From: Ailanthus altissimus
Taxonomy: Eukaryota; Streptophyta; Magnoliopsida; Sapindales; Simaroubaceae
Assembly: GCA_946807835.1 (NCBI GenBank)
Contig: OX327700.1
Location: forward strand, 28,060,001 to 28,124,000
Direction of reading: 5' to 3'
DNA: 64,000 bases
Shown here: one piece after another, positions 1 through 11,121 of the stretch
Layout: every line of letters starts with the position of its first letter
How positions within the stretch are numbered: the stretch's first letter is position 1
Position numbers and translations under genes: made by a program
The notes under the pieces: model-generated
Told to the model about the DNA's origin: nothing
The model's input: only the letters and a program-made list of their open reading frames with translations
Databases searched by the model: none

Positions 1-1571
1 TTCTCAATAAGATGAAGGAGATTGCCGAGGCCTATCTTGGCACTACTATTAAAAATGCTGTGGTTACAGTTCCTGCATACTTCAATGACTCGCAGCGTCA
101 GGCCACAAAGGACGCTGGTGTTATTTCTGGCCTCAATGTGATGCGTATTATTAATGAGCCAACTGCTGCTGCTATTGCTTATGGGCTTGACAAGAAGGCT
201 GGTAGTTCTGGTGAAAAGAATGTGCTTATCTTCGATCTTGGTGGTGGTACTTTTGATGTCTCGCTTTTGACCATCGAAGAGGGTATTTTTGAAGTGAAAG
301 CCACTGCTGGTGACACCCACTTGGGAGGTGAAGATTTTGATAACAGGATGGTGAATCACTTTGTTCAGGAGTTCAAGAGGAAACACAAGAAGGACATCAG
401 TGGAAACCCTAGAGCATTGAGGAGGTTGAGAACTGCCTGTGAGAGGGCTAAGAGGACATTATCATCCACGGCACAGACCACCATCGAGATTGACTCCTTG
501 TATGAAGGTATTGATTTCTACACTACCATCACCCGGGCTAGATTTGAGGAGCTGAACATGGATTTGTTCAGGAAGTGTATGGAGCCGGTTGAGAAGTGTC
601 TCAGAGATGCTAAGATGGACAAGAGCAGTGTCCATGATGTGGTTCTTGTGGGTGGATCTACTAGGATCCCCAAGGTCCAACAGTTGTTGCAGGACTTCTT
701 CAATGGAAAGGAGCTTTGCAAGAGCATTAACCCTGATGAAGCTGTTGCCTATGGTGCTGCTGTTCAGGCTGCAATCTTGAGTGGTGAGGGCAACGAGAAG
801 GTGCAGGACCTGTTGTTGCTTGATGTCACTCCTCTATCACTTGGTTTGGAGACTGCTGGAGGGGTCATGACTGTCTTGATTCCAAGGAACACCACCATTC
901 CTACCAAGAAAGAACAGGTGTTCTCCACCTACTCCGACAACCAGCCTGGTGTGTTGATTCAAGTCTATGAGGGTGAGCGTACAAGAACCCGTGATAACAA
1001 CTTGCTTGGCAAGTTTGAGCTCAGTGGCATTCCTCCTGCTCCTAGGGGAGTACCCCAAATCAATGTTTGTTTTGACATTGATGCTAATGGTATCTTGAAC
1101 GTCTCTGCCGAGGACAAAACCACTGGACAGAAGAACAAGATTACTATCACCAATGACAAAGGCAGACTTTCAAAGGAAGAGATTGAGAAGATGGTACAAG
1201 AGGCCGAGAAATACAGGGCCGAGGATGAGGAGCACAAGAAGAAGGTGGAGGCTAAGAATGCGCTCGAGAACTATGCTTACAACATGAGGAACACCATAAA
1301 GGATGAGAAGATCAGTGCTAAGCTCTCTCCTACTGACAAGAAGAAGATAGAAGATGCCATTGAGCAGGCCATCCAGTGGCTTGACGGAAACCAGCTTGCC
1401 GAGGCAGATGAGTTTGAAGACAAGATGAAAGAGCTGGAGAGCATTTGCAACCCAATTATCGCCAAGATGTACCAGGGAGCTGGTGGTGATGCAGGTGGAG
1501 CCATGGATGAGGACGGTCCTTCTGTTGGTGGTGGAAGCGGGGCTGGCCCAAAAATCGAGGAGGTGGATTAA
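1..1571 (+). CDS. HSP70: Cytosolic HSP70/HSC70 chaperone, 3' part (5' end outside window)
   Basis: ATP-dependent chaperone of the cytosol and nucleus that binds unfolded segments of client proteins. The frame is already open at the left edge (codons start at base 3), so the true start lies outside; about 522 codons are present, against roughly 650 in the family, and the first visible methionine is internal. Seen in order: the actin-like ATPase motifs [12 protein letters not shown] and [13 protein letters not shown], the linker [13 protein letters not shown], the substrate-binding beta-sandwich, the helical lid, a Gly-rich tail and the terminal EEVD. EEVD is the docking signal for TPR co-chaperones and marks the cytosolic class rather than the ER (HDEL) or organelle classes. 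No stop or frameshift is seen. No intron interrupts the visible part. TAA is at 1569-1571. Confidence 0.97.
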   Translation, partial: LNKMKEIAEAYLGTTIKNAVVTVPAYFNDSQRQATKDAGVISGLNVMRIINEPTAAAIAYGLDKKAGSSGEKNVLIFDLGGGTFDVSLLTIEEGIFEVKATAGDTHLGGEDFDNRMVNHFVQEFKRKHKKDISGNPRALRRLRTACERAKRTLSSTAQTTIEIDSLYEGIDFYTTITRARFEELNMDLFRKCMEPVEKCLRDAKMDKSSVHDVVLVGGSTRIPKVQQLLQDFFNGKELCKSINPDEAVAYGAAVQAAILSGEGNEKVQDLLLLDVTPLSLGLETAGGVMTVLIPRNTTIPTKKEQVFSTYSDNQPGVLIQVYEGERTRTRDNNLLGKFELSGIPPAPRGVPQINVCFDIDANGILNVSAEDKTTGQKNKITITNDKGRLSKEEIEKMVQEAEKYRAEDEEHKKKVEAKNALENYAYNMRNTIKDEKISAKLSPTDKKKIEDAIEQAIQWLDGNQLAEADEFEDKMKELESICNPIIAKMYQGAGGDAGGAMDEDGPSVGGGSGAGPKIEEVD

Positions 1572-1905
1572 GGAGGAAGATATCAAAGTTCTTGAATGAA
1601 TGTGGTTTTTTCATTGTTTTCTTGCTTTTGTTATATATGTAATGCAGTTTCAGTTGCTTTTGTTTGGAACTATAGCATATGGTTCTGTTGTGAACCTTTA
1701 TTAGAAATGTCTTTTTTTTTCTTCCTTTTAATTCCATCTATTCTTGATTGGTGGTCTGGTACTTTACTGCTGGAAATAGGATGCGACTCGTGTGTGACGA
1801 ATGTGAGATTCTCTTACAATTGAATTACTAGTTGGGGTGTCAAATGTGAGATGATTGCTAGCAGCTTTCTGGTAAGATGCCGTGCCCCCGAAAATGTTGG
1901 AAGCC
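1572..1905 (+). other. 3' UTR and downstream flank of the HSP70 gene
   Basis: T-rich sequence following the EEVD stop, typical of a plant 3' UTR. No strong AATAAA signal stands out, and plant poly(A) signals are loose, so I cannot place the transcript end. The tRNA gene on the opposite strand lies just downstream, giving a tail-to-tail arrangement. Confidence 0.5.
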
Positions 1906-1910
1906 AAAAA
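1906..1910 (-). terminator. RNA polymerase III T-run for the tRNA-Leu gene
   Basis: Five A on the plus strand (TTTTT in the sense of the tRNA) begin 12 bases past the tRNA 3' end. This is the usual oligo-T stop for RNA polymerase III. Confidence 0.7.
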
Positions 1911-1921
1911 GTCTTTAATTT

Positions 1922-2002
1922 TGTTGAGAGTGGGATTTGAACCCACGTCCTGTCGGACCAAAACCTTAATCTGGCGCCTTAGACCAACTCGGCCATCTCA
2001 AT
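1922..2002 (-). tRNA. tRNA-Leu (anticodon AAG)
   Basis: 81 nt on the minus strand with no intron and no encoded CCA. The A box (TGGCCGAGTTGG) and B box (GGTTCAAATCC, 1933-1943) are both intact. The anticodon arm is CCAGA-TTAAGGT-TTTGG, giving anticodon AAG, with one G-T pair in the stem. A long variable arm follows, as expected for a class II leucine tRNA. The acceptor stem pairs TTGAGA with TCTCAA, but the first position is A opposite C instead of the usual G:C. The discriminator base is A, as leucyl-tRNA synthetases prefer. An oligo-T stop follows. The gene is probably functional; the end mismatch leaves some doubt. Confidence 0.88.
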
Positions 2003-2159
2003 CGCATGTCTGTTGCGGCAAATGTACAAATCTACTTTTAACCTTTTCTTGTAGTAATTTATTTGTTACAATAGAAAATTTTCATGTACGGACCGGGCTT
2101 AGAATCTCAGAGTAGCGAAAAATTAAACTGCACATTAGAAAAAATCATTCCGCCTTGCA

Positions 2160-2201
2160 GCACACACACACCTACATATATATATATATATATATATATA
2201 C
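2160..2201. repeat. (CA)n-(TA)n microsatellite
   Basis: Five CA units followed by about thirteen TA units in non-coding sequence. A simple repeat, likely variable between individuals. Confidence 0.9.
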
Positions 2202-2604
2202 ACAAACAAGAAGGTGAGAAAGTGCTTTATGGTGATGAACTTGCAAATCCTGAAACTTTTTGAGGCAATGTCATAAAAGATGGGCAAACAGCTGCCTTAT
2301 GATAATATTTTTAAGATGATAGCAAGAGTATACTTGCGCTGAAAGGTTTACGAGGGGAAATGGATGGTTCAGCTTTTTTTTCTGCCATGAAATCCACAAA
2401 GTTTCATACCTATCATTTGTTCAATTTGGTCGATTTGATATTTGGTTAACTCTTTTATTTTTATGTTTCCACTGATACCTAATGAATACCGAACTTAAAT
2501 GGCTTTTTTTTCAGTTCAATTGCCATCCTTTTGTTGAGGCAATTTTTATTTGTTTATCGGCAACTGATCCAGCTTTTCAAATCTATGACATTCGCTCTTC
2601 CTAG

Positions 2605-2841
2605 CAGCTAGCACTACAATCGCAGAAGCAGAAATCAAGCCTTGAATATTACCACCTCAAAGCAGTGGATGGCGCTAGAGCACAGAGTAGTATGAACGTG
2701 CTACAGGATTCGGAGGAGATTAAAAAAAAAATACAAAGTGATCTTGGTAGAATACTGAATTTCCTTCGTTCTAAATTTGAAGAAATTAATGGGCGAATAC
2801 AACTGAAGGGGTTAATGGAGACGACCACAGAATTCCGATAG
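2605..2841 (+). other. Orphan coding-like exon, 79 codons, family unknown
   Basis: An open frame on the plus strand runs from a good splice-acceptor context (TTCGCTCTTCCTAG, ending at 2604) to a TAG at 2839-2841. The translation is rich in Glu, Lys, Arg, Gln and Leu, with coiled-coil-like stretches such as DSEEIKKKIQSDLGRILNF and RSKFEEINGRIQLKGLMETT. That is unlike the AT-rich non-coding sequence on both sides. I see no convincing upstream exon or start, so it may be the last exon of a small gene or a gene relic. The 66-codon frame on the other strand here looks like a shadow. I do not recognise the protein. This is an inference from composition and splice context only. Confidence 0.33.
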
Positions 2842-3497
2842 CCCGGCAAGTTGCAACAGTTGTTACGAACTAACAGCTATATGAATAATTGATGAACATC
2901 ATTGTTGCAATATATCTGATTGTCTAAGCTTGATAATTGTCAACATTAACGCGAATTTTAGTAACTGACTTCTGGATCCAAGTTTGAGGTTTGTCTTAAG
3001 GTTATATGATCAATGAAAAATAAATTATGACATTTAACCATATTTCAAAAAATAGGAAAAGTGCATGGTACAACTTTCTTTTCATATATCTACCTCACAT
3101 TTTCTCTTCATACAAACAGGTGAGACAGCTATAAACCATGTTCCAGAAACAATATATTCATGGTCTCCAAAAAATTTGAAAGAACACCAAAAATATATTT
3201 TTTACTAAATTCTTTCTAAGCTCTATAAGCAATTGATTGCATGAGCAGTGAGGTAATTGTCTTGAATACTTGCTCATGAACTTTGACCTGAAAGCTCAGG
3301 AGCAATCCCAAAACAGAGCTTTTCAAATGAATGAAAGTAAACATCAAACTGTCAGTTAAAAGTAAAAAATTGGAATAGAAAACGAAATCAGATGAGAAAA
3401 AATGCAACTTTTATTGTGTAATCTTAGATTTTCCTTTGATACAAAATAATGACAAATCGTGGTAACATTTACTCTTACATTTTTCAATAATTCCCTG
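2842..3497. other. Non-coding spacer between orphan exon and HSP20-like gene
   Basis: AT-rich sequence. Its right part, about 3200-3497, is probably the 3' UTR of the minus-strand HSP20-like gene. No gene, RNA or repeat recognised. Confidence 0.5.
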
Positions 3498-5006
3498 TCA
3501 AGATAAAAGTAGCTCGTTTGCACTGAGGTGAGGGCGAAGGCAAACACGAACCTCATGTTCTTCTGGACCTATACGATGCTTAGGCACCATAATTTCAAGA
3601 CCCGTTCCTGTTTCGTCACCATATGCTTCTAGCTTGGCCGCATCTGGAATTCGGGTTGGTAGTGGAATTTCTCTTATGAACTCTCCAGGAGGGCAGTGCT
3701 CAGGAGATGGATCAGTGAGCTTGAATGTTCGATCATTTCTCTTGATAAATGGCATGCAGGCTGTGCTCACAGATGATATCTTTACAACACCATGGGTGAG
3801 ATTATTCCACCAGGTAACTTTAACCCTTTTAAGATCAGCAAAAGGCAAACTGATAATTATTAGGTATCCTAGTTCATCCTCATAGATGGTTTTTGCAGCT
3901 GTAACTGGCCCATAAACATTCCTCATTACCCCACTAAAGTCATTTACCCAGGGTGGTTCAGTGGGGTGCATTTCTGCATCCTGAACCCTATCATGATGCT
4001 GATTACTGAGCAAACAACAATCTTCATCGTTTCCATGTAGGAACAAATCCTTCTTCCTCTTATTGCAAACATGTGAAAGATCTATTCCACCACCGTTTGC
4101 ATGGCCCAGAGGCCGGGTTGACAGATTCAAACAAGACCCATTAAGCAATTTTTTAGGATGAGAAGTTTGGTGAGTCTTTAATTGAGCAAGAGGTCTCTCA
4201 AGCTCAAATTCCAAGCTGGGAAGGTTCCTCCAGGAAGAAAATTCACTTGCCTCAGGGGGAACTGAGAAGTTTAGATCCCTACCCGTTAGTTCCATCCACC
4301 TCTTTTGCTCTTCCTCGTCAAGACCATTGAGATTTGGAGATGGAACAAGCTCAATCCCATGCAAACACTGGGGATTTGAAAGGCCCCTGTAATGCTTCCG
4401 CTGCATTCTGTGAGACCGGACAAACCCCTTCTCAACACTAAATGGAAAAGGACGCTCTCCCTGGCGTGAGTGCCCATTCATGTAACTCCTTAACTGCATC
4501 TTACCCAAAGCATTCTCAGGCCTTTCCTTAAAAACCCACATATACATATTCTCCATATCATGCTGAACCAAAAAAACCTCAAGCTCAAGATCCGACTTAT
4601 CAAATCCCAAAACCCCATTACTATCCCCAATCACCTTGCACTTGGATTTCTCATTCAGCACAGGCTTGAAATAATACGTAAAAAAAATCCAAGCACCCCA
4701 TACACTGTCCAACCTTTTGGCACATTTCCGTCCAGTCTTGGATGCAATAAGCAAAGTATCAGACTCATTAATTTGAGGTCCAAGACCAACATCAAGAATA
4801 TCAAACGGGTCCAAATTCCACGATGGTGGTAGAGGGCTACGTTCTGCAGATAACGGGAGGTTAATATCAGGTGGCCTAGAGAGAATCATCGAACGATTCA
4901 TCTCCCGGTCTAATTCCTCATGTGACATCCCACTTGAGTCCATGGATAACAGTGTAGACGGATGGTGATTCTCCATGGACAAACTACTAAGCAAATCTTC
5001 CCCCAT
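3498..5006 (-). CDS. HSP20-like / alpha-crystallin-domain protein (502 aa)
   Basis: A complete single-exon reading frame of 502 codons. The C-terminal third (about residues 350-480) has the shape of an alpha-crystallin domain: NVYGPVTAAKTIYEDELGYL, then IIISLPFADLKRVKVTWWNN, and the closing strand GLEIMVPK. The long N-terminal part has conserved Trp/Phe-rich blocks (SVWGAWIFFTYYFKP and VEVFLVQHD-like) that I associate with the plant group containing Arabidopsis At1g20870; the DNA-demethylation factor IDM2 is another plant alpha-crystallin protein, but I do not claim orthology. It is far larger than ordinary 15-25 kDa small heat-shock proteins, so a plain heat-shock role should not be assumed. 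The start chosen is the first ATG after a stop-bearing UTR. A 5'-UTR intron is likely just upstream. Codon use is host-like and the frame is unbroken. Confidence 0.9.
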   Translation of the reverse strand: MGEDLLSSLSMENHHPSTLLSMDSSGMSHEELDREMNRSMILSRPPDINLPLSAERSPLPPSWNLDPFDILDVGLGPQINESDTLLIASKTGRKCAKRLDSVWGAWIFFTYYFKPVLNEKSKCKVIGDSNGVLGFDKSDLELEVFLVQHDMENMYMWVFKERPENALGKMQLRSYMNGHSRQGERPFPFSVEKGFVRSHRMQRKHYRGLSNPQCLHGIELVPSPNLNGLDEEEQKRWMELTGRDLNFSVPPEASEFSSWRNLPSLEFELERPLAQLKTHQTSHPKKLLNGSCLNLSTRPLGHANGGGIDLSHVCNKRKKDLFLHGNDEDCCLLSNQHHDRVQDAEMHPTEPPWVNDFSGVMRNVYGPVTAAKTIYEDELGYLIIISLPFADLKRVKVTWWNNLTHGVVKISSVSTACMPFIKRNDRTFKLTDPSPEHCPPGEFIREIPLPTRIPDAAKLEAYGDETGTGLEIMVPKHRIGPEEHEVRVCLRPHLSANELLLS

Positions 5007-5025
5007 TTTAAACCTTATCCACCAG

Positions 5026-5432
5026 CTGGGTATTGTCTATTTGTCCAAAAAATATCAATTTCTAATCTCACCAAAGTCAACCCAAGACACTCATATAACT
5101 TAAAACTTTGTTATGATTCACAATCACAAAACCCATAAAATTAACACAATACAGAAAATACCTTTAACTTCACAATGAATAATTCTATACTCTACTGATG
5201 AACGGCTACAATCAAGATTATCTTTTTCTTTCTTTTTCCTAGTCCTAATAGTGAAACAGAAGATAGAACAAAAAGTCTAAAAAAAAAAAAAAAGAAGGAT
5301 CCTATACCAAAAAGCAAAAAGTCTAAACAAGAACAAGGGTTACCCTATACAATAGATACAACAAGCGAAACTCTTATCAGGACGAAATACAAAGAGAAGT
5401 TGATATATAAAAGAAGGATCCTGAGAGATTAC
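5026..5432 (-). other. Probable 5'-UTR intron of the HSP20-like gene
   Basis: On the minus strand AAAAG|GTAATCT (donor at 5432) and ACAATACCCAG| (acceptor at 5026) frame a T-rich stretch of about 400 bases ending 20 bases before the ATG. Leading introns like this are common in plant genes. No transcript was available; an alternative acceptor in the same stretch is possible. Confidence 0.45.
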
Positions 5433-5830
5433 CTTTTGAGATTTGGCTTAATTTCTCTAACAAATCCTCATCCCTCCAATACGCAAGCTAGAGAGAGAGA
5501 TTTTGACGAGAAGTGGAAAGATAACGGTTTCTGTTAAAGATAGTGTCTTACTTGGACGGGAAGCAGCAGTGAATAGGACGATGCTATTGACGTTATGTTA
5601 CGGTGACGGTGACGGTGGCACTTTCCAGTTTAGGGAATTTGGAAAGAGAGAGAAGTAACGGTGACGGAGGAGGCGTTGAAGAAGAGTTTTATTGCCTCTC
5701 ACATAAGATAGAACCCATTTTGGATCAAGTGGTGGGCCCTGCCGGGATTTCTGGAAGGGCCAATTGGGCCCACTTTGTTGTTATGATGTTTGACCTACGA
5801 ATGTTTGAAATTAGATTTTAGTTTTCACCC
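5433..5830 (-). promoter_or_regulatory. Leader and promoter region of the HSP20-like gene
   Basis: Less AT-rich than its surroundings, with GAGA-like tracts near 5490 and 5645 and GGTGACGGTGACGGTGG-type repeats near 5600. It should contain the transcription start of the minus-strand gene. No clear TATA box found. The small plus-strand open frame here (5603-5821) lacks any recognisable protein and is treated as chance. Confidence 0.4.
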
Positions 5831-8699
5831 AGGGGAGACATTTTCATCCTTTCTGCTTCTTTGCATTTGTTTCCTTGCACCGACTTCCAAATTATACGTC
5901 TTATCACTGCCCTTTTTTTCTTCCGAAAATATAAACAAATAACTCTTATTTTAAAAATCATAATTTTTTATAACAAAAATTATTTGTCTAATTTTTAGTT
6001 AAAAAGATAATAAATGAAAAAAATTAATTTTATTAATAGCATAATTTAAAATTTTATTTTACAATAATTTTGATTTTTTTTTAATATTTAATTTATAAAA
6101 CTATAAGTATAAAAATATAATGATAATATATTGTGATGAAATAAAATAGAAATAAAATGTGTCAACGAAAAAATACGATAATTTAAAAAATAAAATAAAA
6201 TAAAAATGAAAAAGAAACAAAAATCATAATTTTTTGTGTTTCGCATGCATGCAAGGCCGGGCGCGCATATGCATGACGCGAGGTGCACGCTTTGGTCTTT
6301 TCCATTTTTAACTATCTTCTTTAGTATTTTTTGTTAAAATTTAGTCATTGTTTACCGTTTTCATCTAAATCTACATATTTTCAAGTTATACTACTTTATA
6401 TCTACTCATTTTTAATTATTTTAAATAAAAAAAAATAAATGTGATAAGCCGCAAATTTCCCATTTATTAGTTTAAAATTTTTAACAAATTTTACTTATTT
6501 TTTAACTGGTCTTTTTAATTTCTAGTCTTTAAATGTTATTGATCAAATATCTAATTTATTTGTTCTTAAACTTAAATTTAAGTATTAAAATATAAGTAAC
6601 GTTTGAATGAGTTTAAAAAAAAAATTGAGAGAAAAAGGTAAAATATGCTTTAAAAATAAAAAAATATATGTGTTTAAAATAAATGCTATTCGTGTAAATT
6701 TCCTTTTTTCTTCTGTGTACATCTTATGAACATTTTCTTTAGTATTTTCCGTCCGTTTAAAATTAAATTAGAGGTTGACTTTTTTTATAGGGGTACATTT
6801 TAAAGTGCTTCTACTATAGCTAAAATTATTTATTAATAAATCTTTAAAGTACTCTTTTTAATTTGTTATTTGATATTAAATTAAAATATACTAAAGTATC
6901 TTTTGACGCCACAAAATAAGTAAAACACGGGTATTAATATTGTCACCCCCTTTATATAATTAAAAAGATAAAAATTACATCATAATTTATCACATAAATT
7001 ATTAAAATATTTTTAAAAAATGAAGACATTCTTACTTTTTTAATTAAGTAGAGAAAGTAATAATATTATTAAAACCAATATTACTATACAAATATAATTT
7101 GTGCCAACCGCAGAGGATGGTAGTGTTAATACTAGGGGAGTATACAGTTGAGTCATTCCGGTTTTGACTAGAATTTAACTGAATCGTAGATATTCAATTT
7201 TTGCAATGAAAAAAAATTAAAATAATTGAATGTACTTATAAAATTGAATTGGACTGAATTATTTTTTTTGTTCGATTCATTTTTTCAATTATAGGCTCAG
7301 ATGTTTAGTCTAATGCTCTCCTAACAAAGAAAAGCCAAGCAAATTACTCAAACGCAAAAGCAAGAAAATAAATTTAAAATTTGTTAAAAATCAAAATCTA
7401 AATTAGATGAAACGACGAACTTAAAAATTTATGTTAATTAAAATAAATTAAAATACACAACACAACACAAATACAAGAACCAAACAAATTAGAATACACA
7501 ATTAGTCGAAATCCAAACTTTTGATTTACATGGTAATTAGAACATAACATAAATATACAACTAAAACCTATGTGAGAGAGCTCTCATGAACTAGAATTTT
7601 CGAATAGAGAAGCGAGGCTGAGAGATATGACTTATGAAAGACAAGCTAGAACTAGACAATGGTGATGAGACAACAACGATGAGCTATAGCGTTTGACAAT
7701 TGAACTTTGAAGAAGACAAGTGACGAGAGAAATGAAATTTAATTAATCGATTTAGGTATTTACCTTCTTAGTATTTTTTTTATTTATAAATTCATTGTAT
7801 TATTGTGTGCTATCTCATTTTAAGTTCTTCATCATTTAATATAACGTTGTCACGTGGTACTTAATAATTAAATTATTTAATTTTTAGTTCGATTATTATA
7901 TTTTAAAAAATCAAACCGGATCGATTAATTATCTCAGATACAATAATTGACCCCTTTTTTATATTAAAAAATTAAACTAAACTGAGCCTCTCAATTCTAG
8001 ACCCATTTTTCGATTTTCAAATTTTTTTAATCCACCTTTAACTAATATTATTAGTAAAACACAAAATTTTCTTTTTTGAACACTAGTACGTCCTATTAAT
8101 ACCTTTGTATAGATAATCTTAACTGTAAAATAGACTTGAAAATGAGAATATTTATTACTAATAATGAGACTATTACAACCGTTTGCTACAATAATAATGT
8201 GTATATGTGCTATTAAGTACATCCAATTAATGAACAAACAACTATTTATGATAATTTTATGAGCTGCAGCCAGTTGTTCAAGCAGAGGATGGATGGAGAA
8301 GATAATAGATTTGATTGATTCCAAGCGTCGGTATAATTCTCAAGCCTTGTAATCACGAAGAAACGGTATTTTCTCTCTCGAAAAGAGAAAGAGAAGTGGT
8401 TTTATAACGTAATGTATGCAAGTGATATTTAATGGATTACGAGCGTAACCTAGGATTTCAAATTATGGGAATATGCTGTGCTCAACTGTCACCTTACTTT
8501 GCCTTTTCGCTAATTCTTTTGAGTGTTGTTATTTTAACTCATTATAATATTTTATAAATTTACTTTTTAAATAAATTTATTACTACAATTTAATTACTTT
8601 TTAATTAAAATTTAATCACTTTTTAAAATAAATTTATTACTAAAATTTAAAATTTTATTAAGGAGTTTAATTAAAATTCAACAAATAAATAAAATGTTA
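5831..8699. other. AT-rich intergenic spacer
   Basis: Mostly A/T runs with no convincing coding region on either strand. The stretch about 7130-7960 starts with GGGGAG...CATTCCGGTTTTGACT and ends with AAACCGGATCGATTAA...GACCCC, so it may be a decayed DNA element, but I could not match its ends well. Nothing else identified. Confidence 0.5.
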
Positions 8700-9215
8700 A
8701 TAACCGATGATTTACAAAACCATTTTTCTGTTAATAAATTCACAGTTTGATCGAACGAATACAAGTATTATATGTTACATAATATAATTATAATATTATA
8801 AATTATTATACAAATATTTCGGTCAATTTCAATAATTATAATGTTATAAATTAATAGATAAAAATATTTAAATAATTGCAATGTTAATAATCATTATACA
8901 AAAGTACTCAAACAATTACAATATTATATATCATTATACAAAGATTTTGGTCAAAGGATAATAAATCCACAATTATAAATCATTACACAAAAATTTCGGT
9001 CAAAGCAAGCATATGCCGATTTTTCTTTTAAGAAATCCACAGTTATATGCCCAATTTTCTTTTAATAAATTCACAGTTTGTATTTTAATAAATCCATTTT
9101 TCTTTTAATAAATTCACAATTTGTATTCTAATAAATCCATAGTTGTATGCTCATTTTTGATAAATTCACAATTTATATTTTAAATAAACTCACTGTTTGA
9201 TTGAAAGGCAATTTA
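8700..9215. repeat. Two short degenerate tandem arrays
   Basis: From about 8760 to 9000 a unit of about 60 bases recurs, built on AATTATAATGTTATAAATCATTATACAAA followed in some copies by ATTTCGGTCAAA (motif given in parts; not identical in each copy). From about 9030 to 9200 a second unit recurs, TTTTCTTTTAATAAATTCAC followed by AGTTTGTATTTTAATAAATC. Copies differ by several bases. No coding content. Confidence 0.6.
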
Positions 9216-11121
9216 TATGATGTCAAAATAAACAATCATCTTAAATAATTGGAAGAATTGTCACCTGACTCAAACTCAACGCCTTAACAAACGAAGTGCT
9301 GATATTAGCTATTAGATCACAAGGTAGTTGGACGTTTTCTCTCTTTTTTTTTTTTAAATTTAGATAATTAATATTTTATCATATATATTTATATAAAATT
9401 AACTTGATTTAAATTATCAAAATTTCTATTAAAGTAAAATTATTCTCTTATATTTAACAATCAAAGTTTAAATAAAGTTTTTTATTATTAAAATTCTCGT
9501 AGATATTAATTTTCCTTTCCATAAAATTAAATATATCACTACAAATTGATACATAATACAAAATATATATTTTTTTGAAAAAAGAGTGTGTCTTAAAAAT
9601 ATTTTACAAATGTGTTTAAAGATGGTATAATGAGTAAAAAAAATCTTTTAATTATATTATTGTGTCCACAATAACAATTTATCTTATGAACATTTAATAA
9701 TTAAAAAATTACTAGAAAGTGGACTTCAAAAATATTATGGTGAGCTCAAATAATTTTTTTTAATCTTTTCAGAAGGAATTTGACATGTTAGAATACAACA
9801 TTAAATGGAGGTGGTTTCAAAATATTTTTTAAAGAGTAATGTTATACTTCTCAAATATTATTTCAAAATTTTTTTAAGTAATTACTGGGGGTGAAATGAT
9901 GCAACTTTTAAAATTGTAATTATACAATTTTGTTACTTAATATATCATTTAAGATAAAAAATTTAAAATAAAGTTTAAAAAATTTAAAAGGTGTAACATT
10001 ATTTTATTTTAATAACGCCTCCAAATCAATAAAAGTATCAAGTTAACACTAATGACTTTTGTACTCTGTAGGAGCACCCTACTGGTTACGATTATACAAT
10101 CATGAATGATAAATTAGAGAAGTTTTTTTTAAAAAAAAAAAATAAGAGAATTGTTTTTGGGTATGCTATGGATTTTTTTGGGTGAAGGTTTTTTATGAAT
10201 AGATTTTATGTGAATAAATTTTTTTAAATTAAAATTTTTAAGAAAAAACGTTGGTTGTTAATCATAATTTTTATTACAATTGTGTAATTAACAAGTTTTT
10301 AAGATTTTATTGTAAGAGTGATGAGATAAAATTTGTAAAATAAACTAAAGAAAATTAATAACACTGTAATATTTAAAAATAAAAAATTTGAACTTCTCTA
10401 AATAATTTTTTTTTTTGAAAAAAAATCTCCAAGAGCATATCTTTCTCAGCACTTGAACGGTACAATTTATTTTTTTCATCCAAAATAGAAGTTATATCAA
10501 GCAAGCACTTATTTAGATTGTTGAACGTCTTCATAATAATTAGTTTCCAAGTTATTGTATTTTGCAGAGACTGACAACCTCTAGAATTAATCCGAACACT
10601 ACCTTAATATTTTTTTGGTTTTTAATCCCTGAGACGAACAAACTAACAACAACGACAATGTCAAGCTAAATTAAAAGGGTGTCGCACTCGGGAAAAAAAT
10701 GAGTCAGTTTTCTTTTGCCTTGCGATTTATATTCCCCATGCAGGCATTCGGTGGTGCAGTACTCGTCCCGAATGAACTGCTGATTGGTGCATCAATGACA
10801 CAAAGGTCATTAAAATAGGTCATTTTGATACACAAAAAGATAACCACTAAAATACGGATTGAAGTTCTTCTCATGTAAAATTTTTTTTTTTTTTGGAATT
10901 GATACTTATTTATGGTTAATACGTTGAAATCGATAAAGAAGGACGCACAAAATTTCAATTACACGCAAGTCTCTACATAGCAATAGCTTCCTAGCTCTAA
11001 TTGAAAAGAAAGAAACCTACCATTAATCACAATCCCAAAAACTAGGTAGTTTAGTTAGCACTAATTAATTAAAAGATGCATGTTAATTAGTGCAATCAAC
11101 AATATCCCTTTCACTTTTTAG
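9216..11121. other. AT-rich intergenic spacer, 3' side of the WOX gene
   Basis: No gene recognised on either strand. The last few hundred bases before 11121 are probably the 3' UTR of the minus-strand homeobox gene. The rest is A/T-rich sequence without clear repeats. Confidence 0.5.

Noticed and set aside
462..1586. Minus-strand frames overlapping the HSP70 gene, up to 138 codons
   Set aside because: Shadows of the strongly coding plus strand; no familiar protein and no promoter.
3634..4832. Plus-strand frames overlapping the HSP20-like gene
   Set aside because: Antisense shadows of a well-supported coding frame.
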